Below are positions 1 to 7,028 of a stretch of 11,812 nt of DNA, one piece after another. The notes under the pieces are model-generated. The model searched no databases and was not told the origin of the DNA. It was given only the letters and a program-made list of their open reading frames with translations. Both the position numbers and the translations under genes were made by a program. This DNA is from an uncultured Prevotella sp. Its GTDB lineage: Bacteria > Bacteroidota > Bacteroidia > Bacteroidales > Bacteroidaceae. Every line of letters begins with the position of its first letter. Position 1 is the stretch's first letter. The stretch covers positions 1 to 11,812 of the forward strand of contig USFX01000077.1 of assembly GCA_900553965.1 (NCBI GenBank). Reading direction: 5' to 3'.

Positions 1-1326
1 GACGGCCGCATCTGTGAGCAGGTGTGGAGCGCGGACGGGATGTACGGAAAGGCTATCCGCCGTATCATCGGATGTCTGGAAAAAGCGGCCGGGGTAGCCG
101 AGAACGAGCGTCAGCGTGACGTCATTCTCACCCTGATTGAATATTATCGTACGGGCGATTTGAGCGTCTTCGACGATTATTCGATAAGATGGGTGGAGGA
201 ACAGGAAGGACGCGTCGATTTCGTCAATGGATTTATCGAAGTCTACGGAGACCCTCTCGGGCTGAAAGGCTCGTGGGAGGGCATCGTCGAATATAAGGAC
301 ATGGTGGCCACGCGGCGCACCCGCATCATCAGTGACAATGCCCAGTGGTTTGAGGACCATTCGCCGGTTGACCCGCGCTTCCGCAAGAAGACGGTGAAGG
401 GCGTGTCGGCCAACGTTGTGTGTGCGGCCATGCTTGGCGGTGACGAATATCCGTCGACGGCCATCGGTATAAATCTTCCGAACGCCGACTGGATAAGGGC
501 GGAGCACGGTAGCAAGAGCGTCACGATTGGAAATCTCACCGACGCCTATAACAAGGCGGCCCGTGGCAACGGATTCAAGGAAGAGTTCGTCGTCGACGGA
601 GAGACGGTGGCACTGATCGAACGTTACGGCGACCTATGCGACGATCTCCATACGGATTTGCACGAGTGTCTTGGTCATGGTAGCGGCCAGCTGCTGCCGG
701 GTGTCGATTCTGATGCTCTGAAAGCCTATGGAAACACGATAGAGGAGGCTCGGGCCGATTTGTTCGGGCTTTACTACATCGCCGACCGGAAGCTGGTGGA
801 GCTCGGACTGCTGCCGGACGAGGAGGCATACAAGTCACATTATTATGCGTATATGCTCAACGGACTGATGACCCAGCTCGTCCGCATCGCTCCCGGAGCG
901 CGCATCGAGGAAGCCCACATGCGCAACAGGGCGCTCATCGCCCGCTGGTGCATGGACAACGGTACGGCAGTGCGCATGGTGAGACGTGGCGGCAAGCGTT
1001 ATGTCGAGGTCGTGGACTATGGTCAGCTGCGTGAGCTTTTCGCCCGTCTGCTGGCTGAGGTGCAGCGCATCAAGAGCGAAGGCGACTTCGAGGCGGCCCG
1101 GAGGCTGGTGGAGAAATATGCCGTGGAGGTCGACCCGGAACTTCATGCTGAGGTTACGGAGCGCTACCGCCGGCTCGACATTGCCCCTTACAAGGGATTC
1201 ATCAATCCCGTGCTGCGGCCGGTGAAGGACGGCGAGGGCAATATCGTTGACGTTCAGCCCGACTACACGGAAAGCTATGAGCATCAGATGTTGCGTTACA
1301 GCTCTGACTATGCAACGTTGATTTAA
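1..1326 (+). CDS. Dipeptidyl peptidase III (M49 family), 5'-truncated by window edge
   Basis: This is a zinc exopeptidase that removes dipeptides from the N-terminus of short peptides. The frame is open from base 1, so the N-terminus lies outside the window; the GTG at 22 is an internal Val codon, not a start. Counting from base 1 there are 441 residues. The M49 signature HECLGH is at 221-226 (zinc ligands H221 and H226, catalytic E222), and EEARAD at 248-253 supplies the third ligand, E249. The spacing matches the characterised Bacteroides thetaiotaomicron enzyme, in which as I recall the ligands are H448, H453 and E476; each differs by 227, so about 227 residues are missing here. A conserved substrate-cleft region (GINLPNADWIR, then GSKSV) precedes the active site. 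Bacteroidales homologues often carry an N-terminal export signal, which cannot be judged here. The next gene starts 4 bases after the stop, suggesting an operon. The family call is very secure; the natural substrate is unknown. Confidence 0.96.
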   Translation, partial: DGRICEQVWSADGMYGKAIRRIIGCLEKAAGVAENERQRDVILTLIEYYRTGDLSVFDDYSIRWVEEQEGRVDFVNGFIEVYGDPLGLKGSWEGIVEYKDMVATRRTRIISDNAQWFEDHSPVDPRFRKKTVKGVSANVVCAAMLGGDEYPSTAIGINLPNADWIRAEHGSKSVTIGNLTDAYNKAARGNGFKEEFVVDGETVALIERYGDLCDDLHTDLHECLGHGSGQLLPGVDSDALKAYGNTIEEARADLFGLYYIADRKLVELGLLPDEEAYKSHYYAYMLNGLMTQLVRIAPGARIEEAHMRNRALIARWCMDNGTAVRMVRRGGKRYVEVVDYGQLRELFARLLAEVQRIKSEGDFEAARRLVEKYAVEVDPELHAEVTERYRRLDIAPYKGFINPVLRPVKDGEGNIVDVQPDYTESYEHQMLRYSSDYATLI

Positions 1327-1330
1327 CCGG

Positions 1331-1963
1331 ATGGAAAACTATATGAACGAAGAGACAAACGAACGGGTCAAGGAAATCAAACGCTCGTTCCGGATGATGA
1401 TGAACGGAGTGGTGGCTCAGTCGATGCGCGACAAGGGTGTGGAATACCATGTCAATTGGGGCGCCTCGCTGCCGATGCTGAAGGAAAAGGCGCGTGAGAT
1501 AGGCAAGGACTATGACCTTGCCATCGCACTGTGGAAGGACGACGTGCGTGAGTGTAAGATTCTCGCCACGCTTGTCATGCCCGCCGACAGGATGCTGCCG
1601 GAGGTCGTCGACATCTGGATGGAGCAGACCGTATCTCAGGAAATAGCCGAACTCGCGTCGTTCAATCTGTATCAGTATCTCCCATATGCTGCCGATAAGG
1701 CATATCAGTGGATTGCTTCTGAACGGACAATCTGTCTGATATGCGGCTTCAGTGTGCTTTCGCGTCTGTTCATGAACGGACAGGAGCCCAACGAGAGAGG
1801 CATAAATGAGTATCTTGACCAGTTGCTCACAGCCCTGCAGGGCGACTCCATGGCTGTGAAAAAGGCTGCCATGGCCAGTGCGGTGAGGTTTGCCGACCTC
1901 GGACTTGTGTACAGGCGGATGGCTGAAAGTGCACTGAAAAGCATTAATTTGGAACTTTTTTGA
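1331..1963 (+). CDS. AlkD-like DNA alkylation repair / HEAT-repeat protein
   Basis: This 210-residue protein is probably all-helical and has no signal peptide, so it should be cytoplasmic. It resembles the small Bacteroidales proteins annotated as DNA alkylation repair enzymes (AlkD/AlkC-like HEAT-repeat fold), which in characterised members excise alkylated bases. The best marker is the repeat-like stretch LWKDDVRECKILATLVM (about residues 66-82), similar to the 'LW...hE.r.lA' helix pair of AlkD. N-terminal helices (KRSFRMMMNGVVAQSMRDKG) and a second helical half follow the same plan. I could not confidently place the Trp/Asp/Arg catalytic residues known from Bacillus AlkD, so glycosylase activity is inference; it may be a non-catalytic HEAT scaffold. 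ATG 1331 lies 4 bases after the DPP III stop and ATG 1343 is in frame five residues in; either could be the start. Close spacing suggests co-transcription with DPP III. Confidence 0.75.
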   Translation: MENYMNEETNERVKEIKRSFRMMMNGVVAQSMRDKGVEYHVNWGASLPMLKEKAREIGKDYDLAIALWKDDVRECKILATLVMPADRMLPEVVDIWMEQTVSQEIAELASFNLYQYLPYAADKAYQWIASERTICLICGFSVLSRLFMNGQEPNERGINEYLDQLLTALQGDSMAVKKAAMASAVRFADLGLVYRRMAESALKSINLELF

Positions 1964-1995
1964 CCGCGTATCCATATAATTCAAATAATTTATAG

Positions 1996-2003
1996 TAATT
2001 TTG
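1996..2003 (+). promoter_or_regulatory. Bacteroides-type -7 promoter element upstream of the fur-purA-hisS cluster
   Basis: TAATTTTG matches the Bacteroides -7 consensus TAnnTTTG at every fixed position and lies 28 bases before the Fur-family start codon, in the only gap (1964-2031) ahead of this cluster. No TTTG is seen at the expected -33 distance (19-21 bases upstream), so only half the promoter is supported. Transcription would begin near 2010, giving a leader of about 20 bases. Confidence 0.5.
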
Positions 2004-2031
2004 TGCGGTTGATGAAGATTATGACAAAACG

Positions 2032-2535
2032 ATGAAAGATAGTGTAAAGGCATCCGTCAAGCAGATACTGACCAATTATCTGGAATTGAATAATCATCGG
2101 AAGACCCCGGAGCGATATGCCATACTTGATGCCGTTTATGGCATCAGCGGACATTTCACGCTGGAGGAACTTGGAGATAAGCTCAATGAAGAGTTGCATT
2201 TTCCGGTGAGCCGCGCGACATTATACAACACGCTGAAACTTTTCATGGAGCTGAGACTGGTGATACGTCACAGGTTTCAGGGAACCACGAAATATGAGGC
2301 GTGTTATGACAACAACAGTCACAGCCATCAGATCTGTACGGTGTGCGGTAAGGTGACCGAGTTCAAATCGGCGGAGATAGATGCGGCAATAGCCAACATG
2401 CACCTCAAACGGTTCCGGAAGGACGGTTTCTCGCTGTATGTATATGGTATATGCAGTAGCTGTCAGGCAAAGATAACAAGGCGTAAGACTAATAAAGCGA
2501 AACAGAAAACGCAAAAAGATAAAGATAATGAATAA
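2032..2535 (+). CDS. Fur-family metal- or peroxide-responsive transcriptional regulator
   Basis: This 167-residue DNA-binding repressor belongs to the Fur/PerR/Zur family. The N-terminal winged helix spans about residues 1-85, with the recognition helix in PVSRATLYNTLKLFMELRLV (58-77). The dimerisation domain carries two CxxC pairs, C102/C105 (ICTVCGKV) and C141/C144 (GICSSCQ), which form the structural zinc site of this family. The usual Fur H-H-D-H run just before the first CxxC reads S-H-S-H here (H97, H99), so the sensing site differs from E. coli Fur and the metal or signal cannot be assigned; iron, zinc, manganese and peroxide sensing all remain possible. The C-terminal tail (147-166) is strongly basic (Lys/Arg rich). 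The gene leads a cluster and overlaps purA by 8 bases, so it is probably co-transcribed and translationally coupled with it. Confidence 0.93.
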   Translation: MKDSVKASVKQILTNYLELNNHRKTPERYAILDAVYGISGHFTLEELGDKLNEELHFPVSRATLYNTLKLFMELRLVIRHRFQGTTKYEACYDNNSHSHQICTVCGKVTEFKSAEIDAAIANMHLKRFRKDGFSLYVYGICSSCQAKITRRKTNKAKQKTQKDKDNE

Positions 2536-3799
2536 GGGAAAGGTTGACGTTCTGCTGGGTCTCCAGTGGGGCGATGAAGGAAAAGGTAAGGTTGTCGACG
2601 TGCTGACACCGCAGTATGACGTTATTGCCCGCTTCCAGGGTGGCCCGAACGCAGGACACACGCTGGAGTTTGAGGGACAGAAATATGTGCTGCGCAGTAT
2701 TCCTTCCGGTATATTCCAGGGTGGCAAGGTCAATATTATCGGCAACGGTGTCGTGCTCGCCCCGGACTTGTTTATGGATGAAGCCAAGGCTTTGGAGAAG
2801 AGCGGCCATGAACTGAAGAGCCGTTTGCATATCTCGAAGAAAGCCCATCTCATAATGCCGACCCACAGAGTGCTCGACGCAGCATACGAGGCTGCTAAGG
2901 GAAAGAGCAAGGTCGGTACCACCGGAAAGGGCATCGGTCCGACATATACGGACAAAATCTCGCGCAACGGACTGCGTGTCGGTGACATATTCGACAATTT
3001 TGAGAAGAAATATGCGGAGCATAAGGCCCGTCATGAGAGCATCCTGAAGTCGATGAACTATGCCTACGACATCGCCGATGTGGAGGAGAAGTGGCTTGAG
3101 GGCATCGAATATCTGCGCCAGTTCAACATCGTTGACTCTGAACATGAGATTAACGGACTGCTCAAGAAGGGTGAGAGTATCCTTTGTGAGGGGGCTCAGG
3201 GCACTATGCTTGATGTTGATTTCGGCTCTTATCCGTTCGTTACGTCATCAAATACGATATGTGCCGGCGCATGTACGGGACTCGGTATCGGTCCGAACAG
3301 GATTGGAGATGTCTATGGAATCATGAAGGCTTACTGCACGCGTGTAGGTGCCGGCCCGTTCCCGACGGAGCTGTTTGACGAAACAGGAGCCCTTATCCGC
3401 CAGCTCGGACATGAATATGGTGCCGTGACAGGACGTGAGCGCCGTTGTGGATGGATAGACCTTGTGGCTCTGAAATATGCCATCATGGTGAACGGAGTTA
3501 CCAAGCTCATCATGATGAAGAGCGACGTGCTTGACGGATTCGACACAATCAAGGCATGTGTGGCCTACAAGCAGAACGGCACGGAGATTGACTACTTCCC
3601 CTATGACATAGAGGAAGGCATCGAGCCTGTATATAAGGAACTGCCGGGATGGAAGACGGACATGACCAAGATGACGTCGGAAGATGATTTCCCGAAGGAA
3701 TTCAAGAACTATGTGGCCTTCCTTGAAGCAGAACTTGAGACACCGATAAAGATAATATCAATAGGTCCGGACAGAGACCAGACAATCGTTAGAGATTAA
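2528..3799 (+). CDS. purA: Adenylosuccinate synthetase
   Basis: This enzyme joins IMP and aspartate using GTP to make adenylosuccinate, the first committed step from IMP to AMP, in the cytoplasm (EC 6.3.4.4). The 423-residue length is close to the usual 425-430. Family motifs are all present: the GTP-binding and catalytic start GLQWGDEGKGK (11-21, general base D16), GGPNAGHT with the catalytic His H44, GTTGKGIGP (130-138), CEGAQG (220-225), TGRERRCGW (301-309) and a C-terminal ISIGPDRDQTI. ATG 2528 puts MNKGKVD directly before the first motif, as in homologues, and overlaps the end of the Fur-family gene (stop at 2533-2535). Its own stop TAA shares one base with the ATG of hisS. The overlaps point to one operon linking purine synthesis, tRNA charging and a Fur-type regulator. 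No purine riboswitch or other leader is visible. Confidence 0.99.
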   Translation: MNKGKVDVLLGLQWGDEGKGKVVDVLTPQYDVIARFQGGPNAGHTLEFEGQKYVLRSIPSGIFQGGKVNIIGNGVVLAPDLFMDEAKALEKSGHELKSRLHISKKAHLIMPTHRVLDAAYEAAKGKSKVGTTGKGIGPTYTDKISRNGLRVGDIFDNFEKKYAEHKARHESILKSMNYAYDIADVEEKWLEGIEYLRQFNIVDSEHEINGLLKKGESILCEGAQGTMLDVDFGSYPFVTSSNTICAGACTGLGIGPNRIGDVYGIMKAYCTRVGAGPFPTELFDETGALIRQLGHEYGAVTGRERRCGWIDLVALKYAIMVNGVTKLIMMKSDVLDGFDTIKACVAYKQNGTEIDYFPYDIEEGIEPVYKELPGWKTDMTKMTSEDDFPKEFKNYVAFLEAELETPIKIISIGPDRDQTIVRD

Positions 3800-5163
3800 T
3801 GGCACAGAAACCTACAATACCCAAAGGTACGCGTGACTTCTCCACAACGGAGATGGCGAAGCGCAATTACCTGTTCAATACGATACGCTCGGTATATGCC
3901 CTGTATGGCTATCAGCAGATAGAGACGCCGGCAATGGAGACGTTGCAGACGCTGATGGGCAAATACGGCGCCGAGGGAGACAAGCTGCTGTTCAAGGTTC
4001 TCAATAGCGGTGATTATCTTAGCAAGGTCACCGACGAGGAGCTTGGTCAGCGCAATTCGCTTCATTTGGCGACGCGCATAAGCGAGAAAGGCTTGCGTTA
4101 CGACCTGACGGTGCCGTTCGCACGTTATGTCGTCATGCACCGTGATGAGTTGCAGCTGCCGTTCAAGCGTTATCAGATACAGCCCGTATGGCGTGCCGAC
4201 CGTCCGCAGAAGGGCCGTTACCGCGAGTTCTACCAGTGTGATGCCGATGTCGTGGGCAGTGATTCGCTGCTCAATGAAGTCGAGCTGATGCAGATTGTCG
4301 ATACGGTGTTCACACGTTTGGGCATCCGCGTGCAGATAAAGATAAACAACCGGAAGATACTTACCGGCATTGCGGAAGTTATAGGCGAGGCCGAAAAGAT
4401 TACCGATATCACTGTCGCCATTGACAAACTGGACAAAATCGGACTTGACGGTGTCAACGCCGAGCTGCGGGAGGATGGTATCAGTGAGGACGCCATTGAG
4501 AAACTACAGCCAATCATCGCCCTCAGCGGTACCAATGATGAGAAGCTGGATGTGATAACGGAAGTGCTGAAGGACAGCGAAACCGGTCTGAAGGGAATCG
4601 AAGAGACCCGCTTCATCCTTGATGTGCTGAAGTCAGTCGGTCTCAACAACGAGATTCAGCTTGACCTTACGCTTGCGAGAGGATTGAATTATTACACTGG
4701 TGCCATTTTCGAAGTGAAGGCTCTTGACACTCCGATGGGCAGCATCACGGGCGGCGGACGGTATGACAATCTCACCGGTATATTCGGAATGCCCGGTTTG
4801 AGCGGCGTAGGAATATCTTTTGGAGCCGACCGTATATATGATGTGCTGAACACTTTGGACCTTTTCCCGAGGGAGGCTGTATGCGGTACGCAGCTCTTGT
4901 TCGTCAATTTCGGTGAAAAGGAAGCGGCTTATTGCATGCCGATGGCAACCAAGGCGCGTGCTGCCGGAATACGTGCGGAGATATATCCGGATGCTGGAAA
5001 AATGAAGAAACAGATGAATTATGCCAATGCCAAGAACATTCCATTTGTGGCGATAGCCGGTGAGAATGAAATGGCGGAGGGCAAGATAATGCTCAAGAAC
5101 ATGCTGACGGGTGGGCAGCAGATGGTCACTTCTGATGAATTGATTACCATCGTATCGGAATAA
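3799..5163 (+). CDS. hisS: Histidyl-tRNA synthetase
   Basis: This class II aminoacyl-tRNA synthetase charges tRNA-His with histidine (EC 6.1.1.21) in the cytoplasm. The 454-residue length is slightly above the bacterial norm of about 420-450. It starts with the typical PKGTRDF (9-14). Motif 2 lies in YQIQPVWRADRPQKGRYREF (125-144) followed by YQCDAD, the histidine-specific loop LARGLNYYTGAIFEV is at 292-306, GGGRYDNL is at 318-325, motif 3 is GVGISFGADRI (336-346), and a C-terminal anticodon-binding domain occupies about 365-454. The histidine-binding motifs and the anticodon domain argue for true HisRS rather than the HisZ paralogue. Its ATG overlaps the purA stop by one base (TAATG), which implies translational coupling. 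A strong hairpin follows 15 bases after the stop. Confidence 0.98.
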   Translation: MAQKPTIPKGTRDFSTTEMAKRNYLFNTIRSVYALYGYQQIETPAMETLQTLMGKYGAEGDKLLFKVLNSGDYLSKVTDEELGQRNSLHLATRISEKGLRYDLTVPFARYVVMHRDELQLPFKRYQIQPVWRADRPQKGRYREFYQCDADVVGSDSLLNEVELMQIVDTVFTRLGIRVQIKINNRKILTGIAEVIGEAEKITDITVAIDKLDKIGLDGVNAELREDGISEDAIEKLQPIIALSGTNDEKLDVITEVLKDSETGLKGIEETRFILDVLKSVGLNNEIQLDLTLARGLNYYTGAIFEVKALDTPMGSITGGGRYDNLTGIFGMPGLSGVGISFGADRIYDVLNTLDLFPREAVCGTQLLFVNFGEKEAAYCMPMATKARAAGIRAEIYPDAGKMKKQMNYANAKNIPFVAIAGENEMAEGKIMLKNMLTGGQQMVTSDELITIVSE

Positions 5164-5178
5164 GGTGGCTAAATATAC

Positions 5179-5216
5179 TTGTAGGCGCAAGTCTGTAGGC
5201 TTGCGCCTACAATTTT
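5179..5216 (+). terminator. Intrinsic terminator-like hairpin after hisS
   Basis: A perfect 13-bp inverted repeat, TTGTAGGCGCAAG at 5179-5191 and its complement CTTGCGCCTACAA at 5200-5212, encloses an 8-base loop (TCTGTAGG) and is followed by TTTT at 5213-5216. It lies 15 bases after the hisS stop and fits an intrinsic terminator for the fur-purA-hisS cluster. Because the stem is GC-rich and symmetric it could act in both directions, and it may also be a copy of a dispersed palindromic repeat. Confidence 0.8.
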
Positions 5217-5280
5217 AAACAGGTAATAACTACCGAACGGACAAGCTATTAATGCAAATGTATAACTAAAACAAACTACA

Positions 5281-6288
5281 ATGAAGAGATTTAAGGCTAT
5301 TCTTTATGCTGTATTGGCTGTTTTCATCCTGTCGGCATTCAAGCAGGACAAGGTTGTCACCATCTTTATGATAGGTGATTCGACCATGGCAAACAAGAGT
5401 ATAGGCAAAGGAAATCTGGAACGCGGATGGGGTATGGCACTTCAATGCTATTTTGATGACGCCATCCGCATAGACAATCATGCTGTCAATGGACGTTCGT
5501 CGAAGAGTTTCATTGACGAGGGACGTTGGACAAAGGTGGTGGAACGGATAAAGCCCGGCGATTATGTGTTCATTCAGTTCGGCCACAACGACGAGAAGCC
5601 GAAGGCCGACAGGCACACTGATCCGGGTTCGACGTTTGATGAGAACCTGCGCAAATTTATTAGGGAGACCCGTGAAAAGGGTGGAATACCGGTTCTGTTC
5701 AACAGTGTCGTACGCCGTAATTTCCTGAAGCAGGTGCCAAAGAACGATGATGATGAGGCTCTTCGTAACACCACTGGACCCACCAAGGTGCAGGCTTCGG
5801 AGGAGGGTGACACGCTGGTTGACACTCACGGAGACTATATCGTCGCTCCGCGCAATGTGGCAAAGGAGATGGGCGTCGCTTTTGTTGACGCCAACAAAAT
5901 AACTCACGAACTTGAGCAGGGAATGGGACGTGAAGCTTCAAAGAAGCTTCACATGTGGTTCCTGCCCGGCGAGGAGCCTTCCGTGCCGAAGGGACGGCAG
6001 GACAACACCCACTATAATGTATATGGAGCGCATGTTGTTGCCGGCCTGCTTGCAGATGCGGTGGGTAAGGAAATCCCGGCTTTGAAGAAGCATGTCGTTC
6101 ACTATGACATGTCTGTGGCAAGCAACGGAATCGGCCAGTATTTCGACGTTGCCAAGGCTGTAGAGGCTGCTCCCGATGGAAAGAAGACTACGATACAGCT
6201 TTTTGAAGGCGAATGGGAAAAGCCGTCGGTGCCGAAGGAAAAGAAAATCAAGTTTATTCTCCGCAATGGTGCCAAGTGGAAGAAATAA
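5281..6288 (+). CDS. Secreted CE12-type (rhamnogalacturonan/pectin) acetylesterase with truncated CE8-like tail
   Basis: This 335-residue SGNH-fold hydrolase probably removes acetyl groups from pectic polysaccharides in the periplasm or outside the cell. Residues 1-20 form a signal peptide without a lipobox cysteine. SGNH blocks are complete: GDST with nucleophile S34, NGRS with oxyanion G71, GHND (101-104) with N103, and DNTH with D241 and H244. The order and spacing fit rhamnogalacturonan acetylesterase (CE12). After the esterase domain, residues about 272-335 (VHYDMSV..NGIGQYFDVAKAVEAAP, then TTIQLFEGEW) resemble the first beta-helix rung of pectin methylesterases (CE8, 'G.GDF.TVQ.AI.A.P'), but the frame stops before any CE8 catalytic residues. 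The start ATG 5281 gives a well-formed signal peptide. The gene stands alone with 117 bases before it, and I found no convincing promoter there. No SusC/D pair or other pectin-utilisation gene is in the window. The exact substrate is inferred. Confidence 0.88.
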   Translation: MKRFKAILYAVLAVFILSAFKQDKVVTIFMIGDSTMANKSIGKGNLERGWGMALQCYFDDAIRIDNHAVNGRSSKSFIDEGRWTKVVERIKPGDYVFIQFGHNDEKPKADRHTDPGSTFDENLRKFIRETREKGGIPVLFNSVVRRNFLKQVPKNDDDEALRNTTGPTKVQASEEGDTLVDTHGDYIVAPRNVAKEMGVAFVDANKITHELEQGMGREASKKLHMWFLPGEEPSVPKGRQDNTHYNVYGAHVVAGLLADAVGKEIPALKKHVVHYDMSVASNGIGQYFDVAKAVEAAPDGKKTTIQLFEGEWEKPSVPKEKKIKFILRNGAKWKK

Positions 6289-6321
6289 TGCCGGCGCGGT
6301 CAATAAGTTTCCGTTGAAATA

Positions 6322-6353
6322 TTTGCAGGTTTACCAAAGAATTGCTAATTTTG
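6322..6353 (+). promoter_or_regulatory. Bacteroides-type promoter of the rubrerythrin gene
   Basis: TTTG at 6322-6325 and TAATTTTG at 6346-6353 match the Bacteroides -33 (TTTG) and -7 (TAnnTTTG) boxes fully, with a 20-base spacer inside the normal range. Transcription should begin near 6360, leaving an AT-rich leader of about 40 bases before ATG 6400. This is the best promoter in the window and suggests strong, independent transcription of rubrerythrin. Confidence 0.75.
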
Positions 6354-6399
6354 CATTGTTATAAAATAACCAATTTTCAACAATATAACAAATACGAAT

Positions 6400-6963
6400 A
6401 TGAAGAAGAAGTTTATTTGCTCAGTATGTGGTTACATATATGAGGGTGATGCTGCTCCGGAGAAGTGTCCTTTGTGCAAGGCTCCCGCTTCCAAGTTTAC
6501 AGAGATGGCCGCTGACGGTCAGGTAGCATTCGCTACAGTACACACTCTTGGCGCAGCCAGAAACGAGGGCGCCAACGAGGAGATGATTGCAGACCTCAAT
6601 GCTCACTTCAACGGTGAGTGCTGCGAAGTCGGAATGTATCTCGCTATGAGCCGTCAGGCAGACCGCGAGGGTTATCCCGAAATTGCAGAGGCTTACAAGC
6701 GCTATGCTTTCGAGGAGGCAGAGCACGCTTCAAAGTTCGCTGAACTGCTCGGTGATGTTCTCGGTGACACAAAGTCAAACCTTGAGGCACGCATCGCTGC
6801 TGAGAAGGGTGCATGCGAGGATAAGTTCCGCATTGCAAAGAACGCAAAGGCTGCCGGTATGGATGCTACACATGACACCGTTCATGAGATGGCAAAGGAC
6901 GAGGCACGCCACTGCGCCGGCTTCATGGGGCTCTACGAGCGTTATTTCGTCAACAAGAAATAA
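6400..6963 (+). CDS. Reverse rubrerythrin (rubredoxin domain first)
   Basis: This cytoplasmic non-haem di-iron protein reduces hydrogen peroxide, and in some homologues oxygen, with electrons from NAD(P)H-linked donors; it protects anaerobes from oxidative stress. The 187 residues start with a rubredoxin-like domain, C7-x-x-C10-G-Y and C23-P-L-C26, that binds one iron. A four-helix ferritin-like domain follows (about 58-185) with NGECCEVG near 72-78 carrying a ligand Glu, EAEH (106-109), a glutamate region near 136-140 and EARH (168-171), giving two ExxH ligand pairs for the di-iron centre. The domain order is opposite to classical rubrerythrin and matches the 'reverse' type of clostridia and Bacteroidota. 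Codon choice (many GCA/GCT, GAG, AAG) differs from its neighbours and suggests high expression. It has its own consensus promoter upstream and a long hairpin downstream, so it is probably mainly monocistronic. Confidence 0.95.
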   Translation: MKKKFICSVCGYIYEGDAAPEKCPLCKAPASKFTEMAADGQVAFATVHTLGAARNEGANEEMIADLNAHFNGECCEVGMYLAMSRQADREGYPEIAEAYKRYAFEEAEHASKFAELLGDVLGDTKSNLEARIAAEKGACEDKFRIAKNAKAAGMDATHDTVHEMAKDEARHCAGFMGLYERYFVNKK

Positions 6964-6984
6964 GAGGTAGAACAATAAAACCGT

Positions 6985-7028
6985 AGAATAGTCGTTTTAT
7001 CAATAAGATGAAACGACTATTCTTTTAT
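6985..7028 (+). terminator. Long hairpin after rubrerythrin that contains the next gene's start codon
   Basis: AGAATAGTCGTTT (6985-6997) and its exact complement AAACGACTATTCT (7011-7023) pair over 13 bp, and the stem continues inward as T-G, A-T, T-A and C-G to a 5-base loop AATAA (7002-7006), 17 pairs in all with one wobble. The 3' arm runs into a T-rich stretch (TTCTTTTATAT). It begins 21 bases after the rubrerythrin stop and may act as an intrinsic terminator. The ATG at 7008-7010 of the lipoprotein gene lies inside the stem, so it may also control translation of that gene. Confidence 0.65.

Noticed and set aside
22..24. GTG as the start codon of the first gene
   Set aside because: The frame is open to base 1 and the protein would lack about 230 residues of the DPP III fold; the gene is cut by the window edge.
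1202..2053. 283-codon open frame on the minus strand
   Set aside because: It lies antisense to the DPP III end and the AlkD-like gene, has no recognisable domain, and runs through the promoter-like gap; the + strand genes explain the sequence.
2221..2997. 258-codon open frame on the minus strand
   Set aside because: It is antisense to the Fur-family gene and the conserved purA start; its translation is low-complexity (Ser/Pro/Phe rich) and matches no family I know.
5247..5254. TATTAATG as a -7 box for the esterase gene
   Set aside because: It has two mismatches in the conserved TTTG part and no TTTG at -33 distance.
6356..6391. 8-bp inverted repeat TTGTTATA / TATAACAA in the rubrerythrin leader, a possible PerR-like site or hairpin
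   Set aside because: The arms are almost all A/T with a 20-base loop, the region is AT-rich throughout, and the sequence does not match a PerR box.
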